Assembly (NCBI RefSeq): GCF_002813325.1
Contig: NZ_PHUG01000001.1
Location: 620,001 to 684,000 of the forward strand
Length of the DNA stretch: 64,000 nucleotides
Direction of reading: 5' to 3'
DNA from: Janthinobacterium sp. 64
GTDB taxonomy: Bacteria; Pseudomonadota; Gammaproteobacteria; Burkholderiales; Burkholderiaceae_D
Shown here: in pieces, positions 7,597 through 18,004 of the stretch
Layout of the letters: every line of letters starts with the position of its first letter
Position numbering within the stretch: the first letter of the stretch is position 1
Notes under the pieces: model-generated
The model's input: the letters and a program-made list of their open reading frames with translations, nothing else
Told to the model about the DNA's origin: nothing
Databases searched by the model: none
Position numbers and translations under genes: made by a program

Positions 7597-9561
7597 ATGT
7601 ATTTTCAAATAAAAAAAGTTATACTTTGGCCAAAAAATAAACGCGAACCGAGAATTCTTCCATTTGAAATTGGTAAGGTTAATGTAATTAGTGGTCGTTC
7701 GAAGACTGGTAAGTCTGCTGTTATACCTATCATTGACTACTGTCTTGGTGCTGAAAAATGTGCCATTCCAGTCGGTGTAATACGCGAGAATTGCGTGTGG
7801 TTTGGTATCGTGATCGATACCGTCGAGGGAGAAAAGTTGTTGGCAAGGAGAGAGCCAGGTCAGCAGCAAAGTACATCCGATATGTTTCTATTGGAAGGCG
7901 GAAGTGTAGAAATTCCAGCGGAGATTATAGATAGAAACTCTAATCTTGAGTACGTAAAATCAATTTTAAATCGGCTAGCGGGTCTTTCAAATCTTGATTT
8001 CGAGCCTGGTACAACTGATAGCTTTAAGAGTAGACCTAGTTTTCGAGATCTTATGGCATTCACATTTCAACCACAGAACATTGTGGCAAACCCGGATGTG
8101 ATGTTCTTTAAAGCAGATACAACCGAGCATAGGGAAAAATTGAAAACAATTTTCCCTTACATTTTAGGAACCATTACGCCAGAGTTGCTACAAGCACGGC
8201 ACGAGTTAGAGCAATTGCATCGTGCGTTGAAACGGAAGGATGGTGAGCTGCGAGCTAGGCAGGCAGCAGGATCTCGCTGGCAACGTGAAGGGCAGATATG
8301 GCTTCGTCAAGCTATAGAGAATGGACTTTTGGCTACAGACATTGTACTTCCGTCAGAGTGGTCCGGTACCATAGAAGCGCTCAAACTGGTCCTGCAAGCC
8401 GAACCGTCAGCCGGCGAAGAGACCATTGGTTCGATAGATGCTGCTCTGGTTCGTCTGAAAGACCTTCGTTTGGTCGAGACGGATCTTACCTTGAAACTAA
8501 ATGCTAGTCGACAGCAACTGAAAGAACTGAAAAGGTTGGAGGACAGCACTGACGCATATGCAGGGGCACTACAGGTTCAGCGTGATCGGTTATCGTTGTC
8601 CAAGTGGATTAGGGGGCTTGCGAACGACGGTCGAGATGTGGTGTTCGAGCCAAGCGAAGAGGGGCGTAACCGATTAGATAGGTTGTGCATTGCATTGGAC
8701 TCCGTAGAGGTCCGATTACGATCATACCCACGTGCCGTTGAAAACCTTGGGAGGGAAACCTTAAGACTTAGAGAGGCTACTCAGGAAATTTTAAGTAGTC
8801 TAGTCAATGTTCGGAAAGAGATCACTTCAATTGAAGATCATTCTAAAGTTGGAAAACAGATCGCATTAAGGCGCGAAAGGAATGCACGATTCCTTGGTGG
8901 ATTAGAGGAGGCTATTCGTCTTTATGAAATTGCAGAGCCTTCATCGGATTTAAGTGGGGAGATAGCAAAACTTCAAGAGCGCATTCAAGAGTTGACGCCA
9001 ATAGTCGCAGAGCACGAGGTGCGGCGCAAGGTCCAGGCTGCCCTCACAGAAGTCGAAGGCTACGCAGCTAAGCTTGTTCCACAGTTAGATGGGGAATGGC
9101 CTGAAGCTCCAATTAAACTCATTATAAAAGAACTTACTGTTAAAGTTGCACGGGGATCAAGAGACGATTACCTTTGGGAAATTGGCAGCGGTGCAAATTG
9201 GCTCGCATACCACGTTGCAATGACCTTGGCACTCCAAGGTTTTTTCCTGAACCGACCTGGTCATCCAGTGCCAGGTATGCTTATTTTTGATCAGCCGAGT
9301 CAAGTTTATTTCCCGACTCGTCGAGCACGAAGTAGCTTTGACACGGATGAACATGATCCTAAATTTAGAGATGTAGATTTAGAGGCGGTTCGCAAAGTTT
9401 TTAGTTTATTTTCTAAGGTCATTAGTAAAAAAGGAAATGCATTTCAAATAATTGTACTTGACCATGCTGATGGGGAAGTTTGGGGGGGGTTGCCGAACGT
9501 AGAATTGGTTGAAGAGTGGCGTGGAAATGCTTTGGTTCCACCTGAGTGGATTATCGAATAA
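7597..9561 (+). CDS. DUF3732 SMC/Rad50-like ATPase of the ABC-3C defence operon
   Basis: This 654-residue ATPase has Walker A GRSKTGKS (33-40), a long central helical region (about 190-480) likely to form a coiled coil, an ABC-like signature SGAN (531-534), Walker B GMLIFDQPSQ (D565) and a switch His in LDHAD (H623). The D-Q-P-S-Q pattern and the N-terminus ending in an IIDYCLGA segment are characteristic of DUF3732 proteins, the ATPase of ABC-three-component conflict systems and related to Lamassu LmuB. It should dimerise on DNA ends or unusual DNA and release the effector. Codon use is AT-rich like the two upstream genes, so the operon moved as a unit. Confidence 0.78.
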   Translation: MYFQIKKVILWPKNKREPRILPFEIGKVNVISGRSKTGKSAVIPIIDYCLGAEKCAIPVGVIRENCVWFGIVIDTVEGEKLLARREPGQQQSTSDMFLLEGGSVEIPAEIIDRNSNLEYVKSILNRLAGLSNLDFEPGTTDSFKSRPSFRDLMAFTFQPQNIVANPDVMFFKADTTEHREKLKTIFPYILGTITPELLQARHELEQLHRALKRKDGELRARQAAGSRWQREGQIWLRQAIENGLLATDIVLPSEWSGTIEALKLVLQAEPSAGEETIGSIDAALVRLKDLRLVETDLTLKLNASRQQLKELKRLEDSTDAYAGALQVQRDRLSLSKWIRGLANDGRDVVFEPSEEGRNRLDRLCIALDSVEVRLRSYPRAVENLGRETLRLREATQEILSSLVNVRKEITSIEDHSKVGKQIALRRERNARFLGGLEEAIRLYEIAEPSSDLSGEIAKLQERIQELTPIVAEHEVRRKVQAALTEVEGYAAKLVPQLDGEWPEAPIKLIIKELTVKVARGSRDDYLWEIGSGANWLAYHVAMTLALQGFFLNRPGHPVPGMLIFDQPSQVYFPTRRARSSFDTDEHDPKFRDVDLEAVRKVFSLFSKVISKKGNAFQIIVLDHADGEVWGGLPNVELVEEWRGNALVPPEWIIE

Positions 9562-9771
9562 ATCTGAACGTATTCGTTTTCAATGCGTGACCGGGGGTGA
9601 GATTGATTGTAAATTAACCTTACCTCCTCCTCTGCCTGTAAATATCAGAATCACCAATCATTATCGGCTTGTTCTTTTGCAGCAGGAAAAATTGCAGATG
9701 GCACTGGCCAGTAAATTAAAATAAAAATTCCGGGCTAAGGGTTCGTTGAGATTAGTGATGTGTCGGCGCTA
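9562..9771. other. Right flank of the AT-rich defence island
   Basis: About 210 bp between the convergent ends of the DUF3732 gene and the STM4011 gene. It remains AT-rich until roughly 9725 and then returns to host composition. An inverted repeat ACTAAC/GTTAGT (9771-9787) spans the STM4011 stop. No integrase, tRNA or long direct repeat marking a boundary was seen. Confidence 0.4.
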
Positions 9772-10659
9772 CTAACACCTTGTTAGTAAGTCAATCGGCG
9801 CAATTCTCGCCAGCACGCCGTTTTCAAACGTGGCCTGAAACGGCAAATCCTTGCGCTGCGCATAGCCGATATAGCAATCGCACTTGAAGCGCGGGCAGCT
9901 GCGTTCTTGCAGCATATCAGCCAGGTCGTCCTCATACAGATTCCCCAGCCGCTCGGGCACGAAGTGGCAGCGCGCCAGTTCGCCGTCGCCATCGACGGAC
10001 AGCGACGCTTCGCCCGCCAGGCACGGTTTATTGCGCGAGGGCGATGGGCGGCGGTTCTGTGCGAACCACGGGTCGACGGTATCAAACCAGGCCACATCCT
10101 GTTCACTGTAGTAGCCGGGGCCGCGCCGGTCGTACGCGTTCAGCCACAGGTAGACGTGGGCCGGCAAGGCCGCGCGCAGGGCGCGGATGGCGTCCAGGTG
10201 TTCGTTCATGGCGACGACGCCGACGGAGTAGCGCACGCCCATCGTGTCCAAGCGCGCGCAGCGTGCGAGAAAGCGGGGCAAGGTCGTCTGGTCAGGGTGG
10301 TAGGTGCACCACAGGCCGATCTTCTCCAGCCCGTCCATGTTCTCCAGCCAGCCCAGGGGGCCGGACAGGTTCGTTTGCAGCGCCACCTGGCGCACATGTG
10401 GCAGCGCCGCCAGCGTCTGCATGGCCGTGCGGTAGTGGCGCCGCACCAGCGCTTCGCCCCACGGCGTAAACAGCACGCTGATGGCCCGGTCTTGCGCGGC
10501 CACCCAATCCGTAAAACGCGCCAGTTCGCGCGCATCGCGGGCCAGCGCGGCGCGGCTGTCGCGCTTCTTGGCGAAGGGGCAGTAGCCGCAGGCGTAGTTG
10601 CAACTGGCCAGGGTGCCCCGGTACAGCAGGGACAGCACGCCTGGCTGCGCGGTCAGCAC
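9772..10659 (-). CDS. STM4011 family radical SAM protein
   Basis: This 295-residue protein belongs to the radical SAM superfamily. The cluster-binding motif CNYACGYC supplies C20, C24 and C27 when read from the GTG at 10659. Two later Cys groups (NKPCLAGEA and CPRFKCDC) resemble SPASM-type auxiliary cluster ligands, common in enzymes that modify peptides. I chose GTG 10659 because it overlaps the upstream stop by 7 nt and gives the compact family start (LTAQPGVLSLLYRG). An ATG further upstream would add 17 unlikely residues. It is the last gene of the STM4015-4014-4013-4012-4011 operon. Substrate and reaction are unknown. Confidence 0.85.
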   Translation of the reverse strand: MLTAQPGVLSLLYRGTLASCNYACGYCPFAKKRDSRAALARDARELARFTDWVAAQDRAISVLFTPWGEALVRRHYRTAMQTLAALPHVRQVALQTNLSGPLGWLENMDGLEKIGLWCTYHPDQTTLPRFLARCARLDTMGVRYSVGVVAMNEHLDAIRALRAALPAHVYLWLNAYDRRGPGYYSEQDVAWFDTVDPWFAQNRRPSPSRNKPCLAGEASLSVDGDGELARCHFVPERLGNLYEDDLADMLQERSCPRFKCDCYIGYAQRKDLPFQATFENGVLARIAPIDLLTRC

Positions 10660-12028
10660 GCCTGGCCCTCTTGCGCCATCAGCGCGCGCACCGTATCGGA
10701 GGCCAGCCACGGGCCGATGGTGTCGGCGTAGCTGTAGCCGCGCTCGTTCAGGCGCAGCAGCGGGCCATCCTCTTGCACCAGGGCCAAAGAGTGCAATTCG
10801 GCCAGCTGGGGCAGATCAAGCTCGCAGCGGCTGCCGAAGCGCGCCGCGTAGGCGTCGCGGTCCAGGCCCGGTTCCGTCAGCAGCGACTGGATCACGTAGC
10901 GCCGGCGCTGTTCTGCGTCATCGAGCATATAGCCGTGTTCGGCCTGTGCGAAGCGCGCTTCGTCCAGCGCCAGGTAGTTGTCGATGATGTTGATGGTATC
11001 AAGCCGCGCCACGGCGTACTCGCTCGAATAGTGCAGGCTGGTCGTGTACGAGCGGGCGCCCGCGCCCAGGCCCACCATGCCGTCATTCTGGCAGCAGTAC
11101 GAGGGCCCGTTTTGTTCCGGCGCATGGGGTGCGCGAAACATGCGCATCGAGACCTGCTCATAGCCTTGCGCGCGCAAATGGTCGCGCGCGGCCGCGTACA
11201 GGGCCAGGCGGCTGTCGCCGTCCTGCGCCAGCATGATGGGGTTGAGCGATTGCGCACCCTGGCGCCGCGCCACCTTGCCCAGGCCTGTTTGTTCTCGCAC
11301 GTACAGCGGATACAGATAGATTTCCTCGGGCGCAAACGCCAGCGCGCTGTCGATGGAAGCGAGCAGGCTGGCCACGGTTTGCCCGGCGATGCCATAGATC
11401 AGGTCCAGGTTCAGCGTCGGGAAGCCGGCCGCGCGTATCAGGCCGATGGCGTGATGGACGGTGGCGTTTTGCTGAGGGCGCGCCAAGGCGCGCATTTCGC
11501 CGGCGGCAAAGCTCTGGATACCGAGGCTGACCCGGTCGATGCCATGCGCGCGGCAGACGGCAAGCCGCTCCGCCGTGATGGTTTCGGGCGACGCTTCGAT
11601 GCCGGCCGGCGTGTGCTGCAGGTCGATGCCGAGGATGTCGCGCGCGCCGCACAGCAAGGTGTCGAGCTGCGCCGGCGACAGATAGGTCGGCGTGCCGCCA
11701 CCGAGCGCGAAGCGGGCGAAGCGCCGTTCACCGAGCGCGCCATCGAGTGCGCGCATCTGCACCAGCACTTGCTGCACATAGCGCTCGACCATGTCGGCGC
11801 TGGGGCGCGCCATGGCGAACAGGTTGCAAAAGCCGCAGCGCATCTCGCAAAACGGGATGTGGATGTAGGCGAACAGGGCGGAGCGGTCTTGCCGCGCCCA
11901 CAGGGGCGCCAGCGGCGCCGCCTGCGGCAAGGCGCGGTAGGCCGCCTTGTGCGGATACGAATAGGAATACGCCTGGTAAGGCGTGTGGCGCATGCGCTGC
12001 GCCAGGGTGCCAGGCTGTTCGGCAGGGT

Positions 12029-12032
<4 letters not shown>
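10653..12032 (-). CDS. STM4012 family radical SAM protein (HemN-like)
   Basis: This 459-residue enzyme carries the radical SAM motif C-E-M-R-C-G-F-C (C62, C66, C69) in an IHIPFCEMRC context, a GGGTPT block and ASPET and NLDLIYG segments. These are typical of the oxygen-independent coproporphyrinogen oxidase (HemN/HemW) branch. HemN-like enzymes are often misassigned to heme synthesis. The conserved five-gene setting argues for another role, such as methyl transfer or another radical step on the cluster's product. The GTG start at 12032 overlaps the STM4013 stop as GTGA. The longer ATG start further upstream would read through coding DNA of the neighbour. Confidence 0.87.
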
Positions 12033-12869
<837 letters not shown>

Positions 12870-12877
<8 letters not shown>

Positions 12878-13946
12878 GGGGCAGTTGCGCTGTGTAAGTG
12901 TCCGTACCTTGCCACAGCAGGCCTGGCAGCAGGTCGCCGAAGGCATTCGCTTCCAGCACATGGGCCTGGCCGTGGCGCACGACGAGGTCGTAGCCCGTCA
13001 CGTGGCTGTGGGGGAAGGCGCGCGCGGCCTGGGCGCTGGCCGCTTCCAGCGCGGCCAGGTCGGCTGCGTTCAAGAGGCCGGCCGCATCGCCGCGCCGGTT
13101 GTCGAGGTGCAGATTCGTCATCATCTGGTCGCCGATGCGCGCCACGCGGTGCGCCGGCTGGCCGGCCAGGGTCACGACGCGCAAGTCGTAGTGGCCGTCG
13201 CCGCAGCGCGGCTTGTTCAGCCACGCTTCCGCATACAGTTCCTGCGCGGCCAGCGCGTCGACGAGGGCGGCGATGTCGTGTTCGGATTCGTAGCGCGCCA
13301 TGCGCTTGACGTTGAACAGACGCGCCGCGCCGTCCGCATGCTGCAAGGCGGCCGAGGTGGTGGCTTGCTGGCGCCCGGCCTTGTTCCTGCGGTAGGCGAC
13401 GACGCCCGACGCGGACGAGCCGTAGCGCGGTTTCAGATAGACGCGGTCAAGCTGGTGTTCGTGCAGCAGCGATTGCAGGTGCTCATAGCCGTGCACAGGG
13501 CCGAGCAGGGCGGGAATGGCGACGCCGTGCGCAGCCAGGTGGCGCTGGCACGCCAGCTTGTCCGTCATGAGACAGATTTCGGCTGGCGCATTGAAGACGC
13601 GTGTCTGCGGCAGGCAGGCCAGCTGGGCCGCCAGGGAAGCCATGGCGGATGCAAATCCTGCGAACCAGGCATCCATGGCCAGCAGTTCGCCATGTTCCGG
13701 TGCATGCACGGGCGCGCGATCAAGCTGTCGACAACCGTCATGCAGCAGCCGCAGGTGCGCCGCCGGGTCGTCGCCAGGCGGCTCGATCTTGAACCGGCAG
13801 GGCCGGCGCAAGGCATCCTCGAGCAGCGCCGGCTGCGCCAGCCAGTCGCGCCATTCCAGCACTTGCGCGGGCGGCAGGCGCAGTTGCGCGCGCGCCGCCT
13901 GCATCAGGCGCACGCGCTTGCTGCCGCTGGTGGCCAGCAAAAGCAT
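12870..13946 (-). CDS. STM4014 family protein, ATP-grasp-like
   Basis: This 358-residue protein shows an ATP-grasp layout: a variable N-terminus, LMTDKLACQRHL followed by a VYLKPRYGSSASGVV nucleotide-binding loop near residues 165-185, a DLRVV strand and a C-terminal HVLEANAFGD metal/ATP-binding segment. ATP-grasp enzymes join a carboxylate to an amine through an acyl-phosphate. Here the acceptor is unknown. The gene starts 6 bp after the STM4015 stop and its own end overlaps STM4013 by 8 nt, so all five genes should be translated from one message. The similarity to glutathione-synthase-like (RimK-type) ligases is an inference from motifs only. Confidence 0.8.
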
Positions 13947-13952
13947 CAGGTT

Positions 13953-14879
13953 TTATTCGCCGACGGCGACATAGCGGTAGCTTTCGCCGTCGTCTTCATC
14001 GGCTTCCTGCGGGTCGTCCAGCACCACTTCGAAGGGCAGCGCCTTCAGCTTGGCCTGGTTTTCTTCCGAGATGTAATGGTGCGACAGGTCCAGGCGCTTC
14101 AACTTGCCCAGCTGCGTGTGATTGAGCACGGCCACGGCGCCCAGGTCGCCGATGGTGCCCAGCGACAGGTCCAGCGTGTCGAGCTGCGCCACCAGCGGTT
14201 CCTCGGCCAGCCAGACGGCCAGGTCGTCGGCGATTTCCGCGTCGCGCAAGCCCAGGTAGCGCAGGGTGGGCACGGTCAGCTGCACCAGCACCTTGCGGTA
14301 GAGGTCCACATCGCCCGAGAATCCGTATTCTTCCGTGCCCAGCCACAGTTCCAGGTGTTCCAGCTGCGGCATGCTCGATTGCGCCAGCGCTTCGGCGATC
14401 TTTTGATCGAGGCCGCCCGCTTCGATAGTGAAGCGGCGCAGGTGCTGGTGGGCGAACGGCTCGATGACGAGTTCATTGCCGCCACGGATGCGCAGCTCTT
14501 CCAGCTGTGGAAAAGCGTCCAGCAGCGGCTTGTAGCTGCCTTGCACGATCCACGAGATTTCGCATTCCTCGTACGTCATGTCGCCGATGAACAGGGCCCG
14601 CAAGTTGGGCAGCTGTGGCGCGTGGGCGATCAGCGCGGCGATCACTTCGTCGGCGCCCGATTCGTACGGGTCGCCCCACATGCCGATGATCAACGCTTCG
14701 AGCGCGTTCTTGTCGGCCTTTTCCAGGAAGCCGGCGATCAGGTCCGGCATCTTGTGCTTGTCGTCATACTCGAGCGAGAGGCGGTAGACGCTATCCTGCC
14801 CGGATTGCAGCGCAATAGCAGGATCGTACTGGACGACTTTTTTTTGGTGGAAGAGGGTGGTGCTTTCGGAAATCGTCAT
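13953..14879 (-). CDS. STM4015 family leucine-rich-repeat protein
   Basis: This 308-residue protein is the first gene of the STM operon. The middle and C-terminal parts consist of repeated LRR-like units (LPNLRALFIG, LEELRIRG, LEHLELW, LRYLGLRD, LDTLDLSL, LKRLDLSHH), forming a curved binding surface. It ends in an acidic linker followed by SYRYVAVGE, a tail that looks conserved and exposed. A TGGAG ribosome site lies 9 bp before the ATG at 14879. There is no signal peptide. Its role is unknown. It could be a scaffold, or its tail could be the target of the cluster's radical SAM enzymes (speculative). Confidence 0.83.
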   Translation of the reverse strand: MTISESTTLFHQKKVVQYDPAIALQSGQDSVYRLSLEYDDKHKMPDLIAGFLEKADKNALEALIIGMWGDPYESGADEVIAALIAHAPQLPNLRALFIGDMTYEECEISWIVQGSYKPLLDAFPQLEELRIRGGNELVIEPFAHQHLRRFTIEAGGLDQKIAEALAQSSMPQLEHLELWLGTEEYGFSGDVDLYRKVLVQLTVPTLRYLGLRDAEIADDLAVWLAEEPLVAQLDTLDLSLGTIGDLGAVAVLNHTQLGKLKRLDLSHHYISEENQAKLKALPFEVVLDDPQEADEDDGESYRYVAVGE

Positions 14880-14970
14880 TGCTAAGGCTCCATGAAAGAC
14901 AGTGAAAATCTTGTCTAATCCAAAATCTTAGCATGGGTGAAAGAGCTTATTGCACACCGCAGAAAAGCAA

Positions 14971-15546
14971 CTATCTATGGATGACCACCAATAAGGCCTT
15001 GCCCTCGGTCTTGCCCAGATTGCGTATCGTATGCGGCTGGTCCGCCGGATAGCGCGCCGTGCCGCCATTCTTGACCTTTTTCTTCGCCGTGCCCACTTCC
15101 AGCTCCAGGTTGCCGTGGATCACCGTCAAATGCTCGGTGGTGCCGGGGTCGTGCGGCTGCGACGCCAGTTCGCCGCCCGGCGCCAGGGTCACTTCATACC
15201 ATTCGTATTTGCCGGCCAGTTCCATCGGCCCCAGGATGCGCAGCACGTAGCCTGCATGGTCGCCGGGCAGGGTGGGGGTTTCGTGGGCATCCGTGATGCG
15301 GATGGTTTCCACGGCCTTTTCCGCGCTGGACAGCAATTCGCCGATCTGCACGCCCAGGGCGTTGGCCAGGCGCCACGTGATGGCGATGGTGGGATTGGCT
15401 TTTTCGCGCTCGATTTGCGACAGCATGGACTTCGAGACGCCCGCGATGCGCGACAAATCCTCGAGTGTCAGGCCGCGCGCCAGGCGCAGCCGTTGCAGGG
15501 TGGCACCCACTTCGGGGGGAGAATTGGTCGAAACGCTGGTTTTCAT
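14971..15546 (-). CDS. XRE-cupin transcriptional regulator
   Basis: This 191-residue regulator has an N-terminal Xre/Cro-type helix-turn-helix (about 15-70, with LTLEDLSRIAGVSKSMLSQI) and a C-terminal cupin domain (about 110-190, with a PGGE...H...TEHLTVIHG pattern) that probably senses a small molecule. I chose the ATG at 15546 (MKTSVSTNS). The upstream in-frame extension would cross the operator region. The gene is divergent from kbl-tdh-sdaA, and inverted repeats between them suggest it controls itself and that operon in response to an amino-acid-related ligand. Regulation is inferred from context. Confidence 0.85.
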   Translation of the reverse strand: MKTSVSTNSPPEVGATLQRLRLARGLTLEDLSRIAGVSKSMLSQIEREKANPTIAITWRLANALGVQIGELLSSAEKAVETIRITDAHETPTLPGDHAGYVLRILGPMELAGKYEWYEVTLAPGGELASQPHDPGTTEHLTVIHGNLELEVGTAKKKVKNGGTARYPADQPHTIRNLGKTEGKALLVVIHR

Positions 15547-15566
15547 CGGCAGGTGGCTTGCAAAGT

Positions 15567-15650
15567 TCAATAGGCTTGGGTAATATCCACTATATTGAAT
15601 TTTAGTTCGAAATAGTGGATTTTGAGGAAAAGCACGGAAACGTGTAGACT
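15567..15650 (+). promoter_or_regulatory. Promoter and operator region of kbl-tdh-sdaA
   Basis: A sigma-70-like promoter TTGAGG (15622-15627), 17-bp spacer, TAGACT (15645-15650) points toward kbl. Immediately upstream are nested inverted repeats: ATCCACTAT (15585-15593) with ATAGTGGAT (15612-15620), and TTCAATA (15567-15573) with TATTGAA (15593-15599). They fit a binding site for the adjacent divergent XRE-cupin regulator, placed next to the -35 box. Confidence 0.6.
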
Positions 15651-15746
15651 TCAAACAGCGCTTCACGGTACAGCATATGGCGCGCGCCGGTCAAGCGGCG
15701 GCCCATACAGCCAACAGGCATACAACAGGGACACACAAGGATCATC

Positions 15747-16970
15747 ATGAGCGAGCAAGCGAAGAACACCTTTTTCAGCGGTCTGCAACAGAATCTCGAT
15801 CAACTGCGCCAGCAGGGCTTGTACAAGCCCGAGCGCGTGATCGCCTCGCGCCAGGGCGCCGAAGTGGTGTGCGACGATGGCCGTACCCTGATCAATATGT
15901 GTGCGAACAACTACCTGGGCCTGTCCGGCGACCTGCAGACGCAGGAAGCATCGATTGCCGCCACGCAAAAATACGGCTACGGCCTGTCGTCCGTGCGTTT
16001 CATCTGCGGCACGCAAACCGTGCACAAGGAACTGGAACAGGCGATCTCCGCTTTTCTGGGTACCGAAGACACGATCTTGTACGCGGCGGCATTCGACGCC
16101 AACGGCGGCGTGTTCGAACCCCTGTTCGATGAAAACGACGCCATCATCTCGGACGCGCTGAACCACGCTTCCATCATCGACGGCATCCGTTTGTGCAAGG
16201 CTGGGCGCTACCGCTACCTGCATAACGACATGGCCGACCTGGAAGTGCAGCTGAAAGCGGCGATTGCCGCCGGCAAGCGCCATAAAGTCATCGTCACGGA
16301 CGGCGTGTTCTCGATGGATGGCACGATTGCGCAACTCGACAAGATCTGCGACCTGGCCGACAAGTACGGCGCGCTGGTGATGATCGACGAATGCCACGCT
16401 TCCGGTTTCATGGGCGCGACGGGCCGCGGCACGCACGAGCACCACAATGTAATGGGCCGCATCGACATCATCACGGGCACACTGGGCAAGGCCCTGGGCG
16501 GCGCCATGGGCGGTTTCACCTCCGCGCGCAAGGAAGTCATCGACACGCTGCGCCAGAAATCGCGCCCGTATCTGTTCTCCAACACCCTGGCGCCATCGAT
16601 CGCCGGCGCCTCGCTGTCGGTACTGGAACGGCTGGCCAAGTCGACGGAACTGCGCGACCGCCTGCATGAAAACACGGCTTTCTTCCGCAGCGAGATCGAA
16701 CGCATCGGCTTTACCATCAAGCCGGGCACCCATCCGGTGGTGCCCGTGATGCTGTTCGACGCGCCCGTGGCGCAGAAGTTCGCCGCCCGCCTGTATGAAC
16801 TGGGTGTGCTGGTGACGGGCTTCTTCTACCCGGTCGTGCCGATGGGCCAGGCCAGGGTCCGCGTGCAGCTGTCGGCCGCCCACACCCGCGAACAGCTGGT
16901 GCAAGTGCTGGCCGCCTTCGAGCAGGCGGGCAAGGAACTCGGTCTGCTGACCACCGCCACTACTAATTAA
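15747..16970 (+). CDS. kbl: Glycine C-acetyltransferase (2-amino-3-ketobutyrate CoA ligase)
   Basis: This 407-residue PLP enzyme of the alpha-oxoamine synthase family splits 2-amino-3-oxobutyrate with CoA into glycine and acetyl-CoA, the second step of threonine breakdown. The PLP lysine is K248 in TGTLGKALGG. Other family blocks are MCANNYLGL, SVRFICGTQ and DECHASGFMG. Length is close to the usual 397-400 residues. The ATG at 15747 follows an AAGGA-like site. It is followed 20 bp later by the threonine dehydrogenase gene, which supplies its unstable substrate. Confidence 0.95.
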   Translation: MSEQAKNTFFSGLQQNLDQLRQQGLYKPERVIASRQGAEVVCDDGRTLINMCANNYLGLSGDLQTQEASIAATQKYGYGLSSVRFICGTQTVHKELEQAISAFLGTEDTILYAAAFDANGGVFEPLFDENDAIISDALNHASIIDGIRLCKAGRYRYLHNDMADLEVQLKAAIAAGKRHKVIVTDGVFSMDGTIAQLDKICDLADKYGALVMIDECHASGFMGATGRGTHEHHNVMGRIDIITGTLGKALGGAMGGFTSARKEVIDTLRQKSRPYLFSNTLAPSIAGASLSVLERLAKSTELRDRLHENTAFFRSEIERIGFTIKPGTHPVVPVMLFDAPVAQKFAARLYELGVLVTGFFYPVVPMGQARVRVQLSAAHTREQLVQVLAAFEQAGKELGLLTTATTN

Positions 16971-16990
16971 TACGAATTCGGGAAAATAGC

Positions 16991-17956
16991 ATGGAACGCA
17001 TCTTAGTCATCGGCGCAAACGGCCAAATCGGTAGTGAACTGGTGGGCGCGCTGGCGCAGCAGCACGGCGCGGACAACGTCATCGCCAGCGACATCGGCAC
17101 GAATAATCTGTACCAGGCCAAGCGCTATGCGCAATTGAATGTGCTGGACAAGGACGGCCTGGCGAAGCTCATCGCCGACGAAGGCATCACCCAGGTGTAC
17201 CAGCTGGCGGCCATGCTGTCGGCCACGGGCGAAGCGGCGCCGTTGAAGGCGTGGAGCCTGAACATGGATGGCTTGCTCAATATCCTGGAACTGGCGCGCG
17301 AGCGGGGCGAAGCGGGCAAACCGCTGCGCATCTTCTGGCCATCGTCGATCGCCGCCTTCGGCCCGAACACGCCGCAAGTAAACACCCCGCAAATGACGGT
17401 GATGGACCCGACGTCGATGTACGGCATCAGCAAGCTGGCTGGCGAACGCCTGTGCGAATACTACTTCAACAAGTATGGCGTGGACGTGCGCAGCATCCGC
17501 TACCCGGGCATCATCAGCTACAAATCGCCTCCGGGCGGCGGCACCACCGATTACGCCATCGCCATCTTCCATGCGGCCTTGCGCGGCGAGCGCTATGACT
17601 GCTTCCTCGACGCGACGACCACCTTGCCGATGATTTACATGCCCGACGCGATCCGCGCCACCATCGAACTGATGGACGCTCCCGTGTCGCAGATCAAGAT
17701 CCGTTCGTCCTACAATGTGGCCGGCGTGTCGTTCAACCCCGAGCAGCTGGCGAAAGCCATCGTGCACATGGTGCCGGACTTCAAGATCAGCTACAAGCCG
17801 GACAGCCGCCAGGCCATCGCCGACAGCTGGCCGCAAAGCCTGGACGACAGCAAGGCCAGCGCGGACTGGGGCTGGAAGGCGCAGATCGGCATCGAGCAGA
17901 TGGTCACCGACATGCTGGCCAATGTCGACGTGGGCCATGCCGCCAAGGCAGCCTGA
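16991..17956 (+). CDS. L-threonine 3-dehydrogenase, SDR type
   Basis: This 321-residue NAD-dependent short-chain dehydrogenase/epimerase-fold enzyme has an N-terminal Rossmann motif GANGQIG, the catalytic Ser/Tyr/Lys set (PSSIAAFG and YGISK) and the YPGIISYKSPPGGGTTDY segment characteristic of epimerase-like threonine dehydrogenases. It oxidises L-threonine to 2-amino-3-oxobutyrate, which Kbl then cleaves. This type differs from the zinc-dependent Tdh of E. coli. A GGGAAAA site precedes the ATG. It lies 20 bp after kbl and 48 bp before sdaA. Confidence 0.92.
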   Translation: MERILVIGANGQIGSELVGALAQQHGADNVIASDIGTNNLYQAKRYAQLNVLDKDGLAKLIADEGITQVYQLAAMLSATGEAAPLKAWSLNMDGLLNILELARERGEAGKPLRIFWPSSIAAFGPNTPQVNTPQMTVMDPTSMYGISKLAGERLCEYYFNKYGVDVRSIRYPGIISYKSPPGGGTTDYAIAIFHAALRGERYDCFLDATTTLPMIYMPDAIRATIELMDAPVSQIKIRSSYNVAGVSFNPEQLAKAIVHMVPDFKISYKPDSRQAIADSWPQSLDDSKASADWGWKAQIGIEQMVTDMLANVDVGHAAKAA

Positions 17957-18004
17957 GTCCCACGCAAGCATTCATAAAAACATACTAATATAAAGAGACA
18001 CCAT

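Noticed and set aside
9509..9724. 71-codon ORF after the DUF3732 ATPase
   Set aside because: Overlaps the end of the ATPase in another frame, has no ribosome site and no coding character; a fourth defence gene is not supported.
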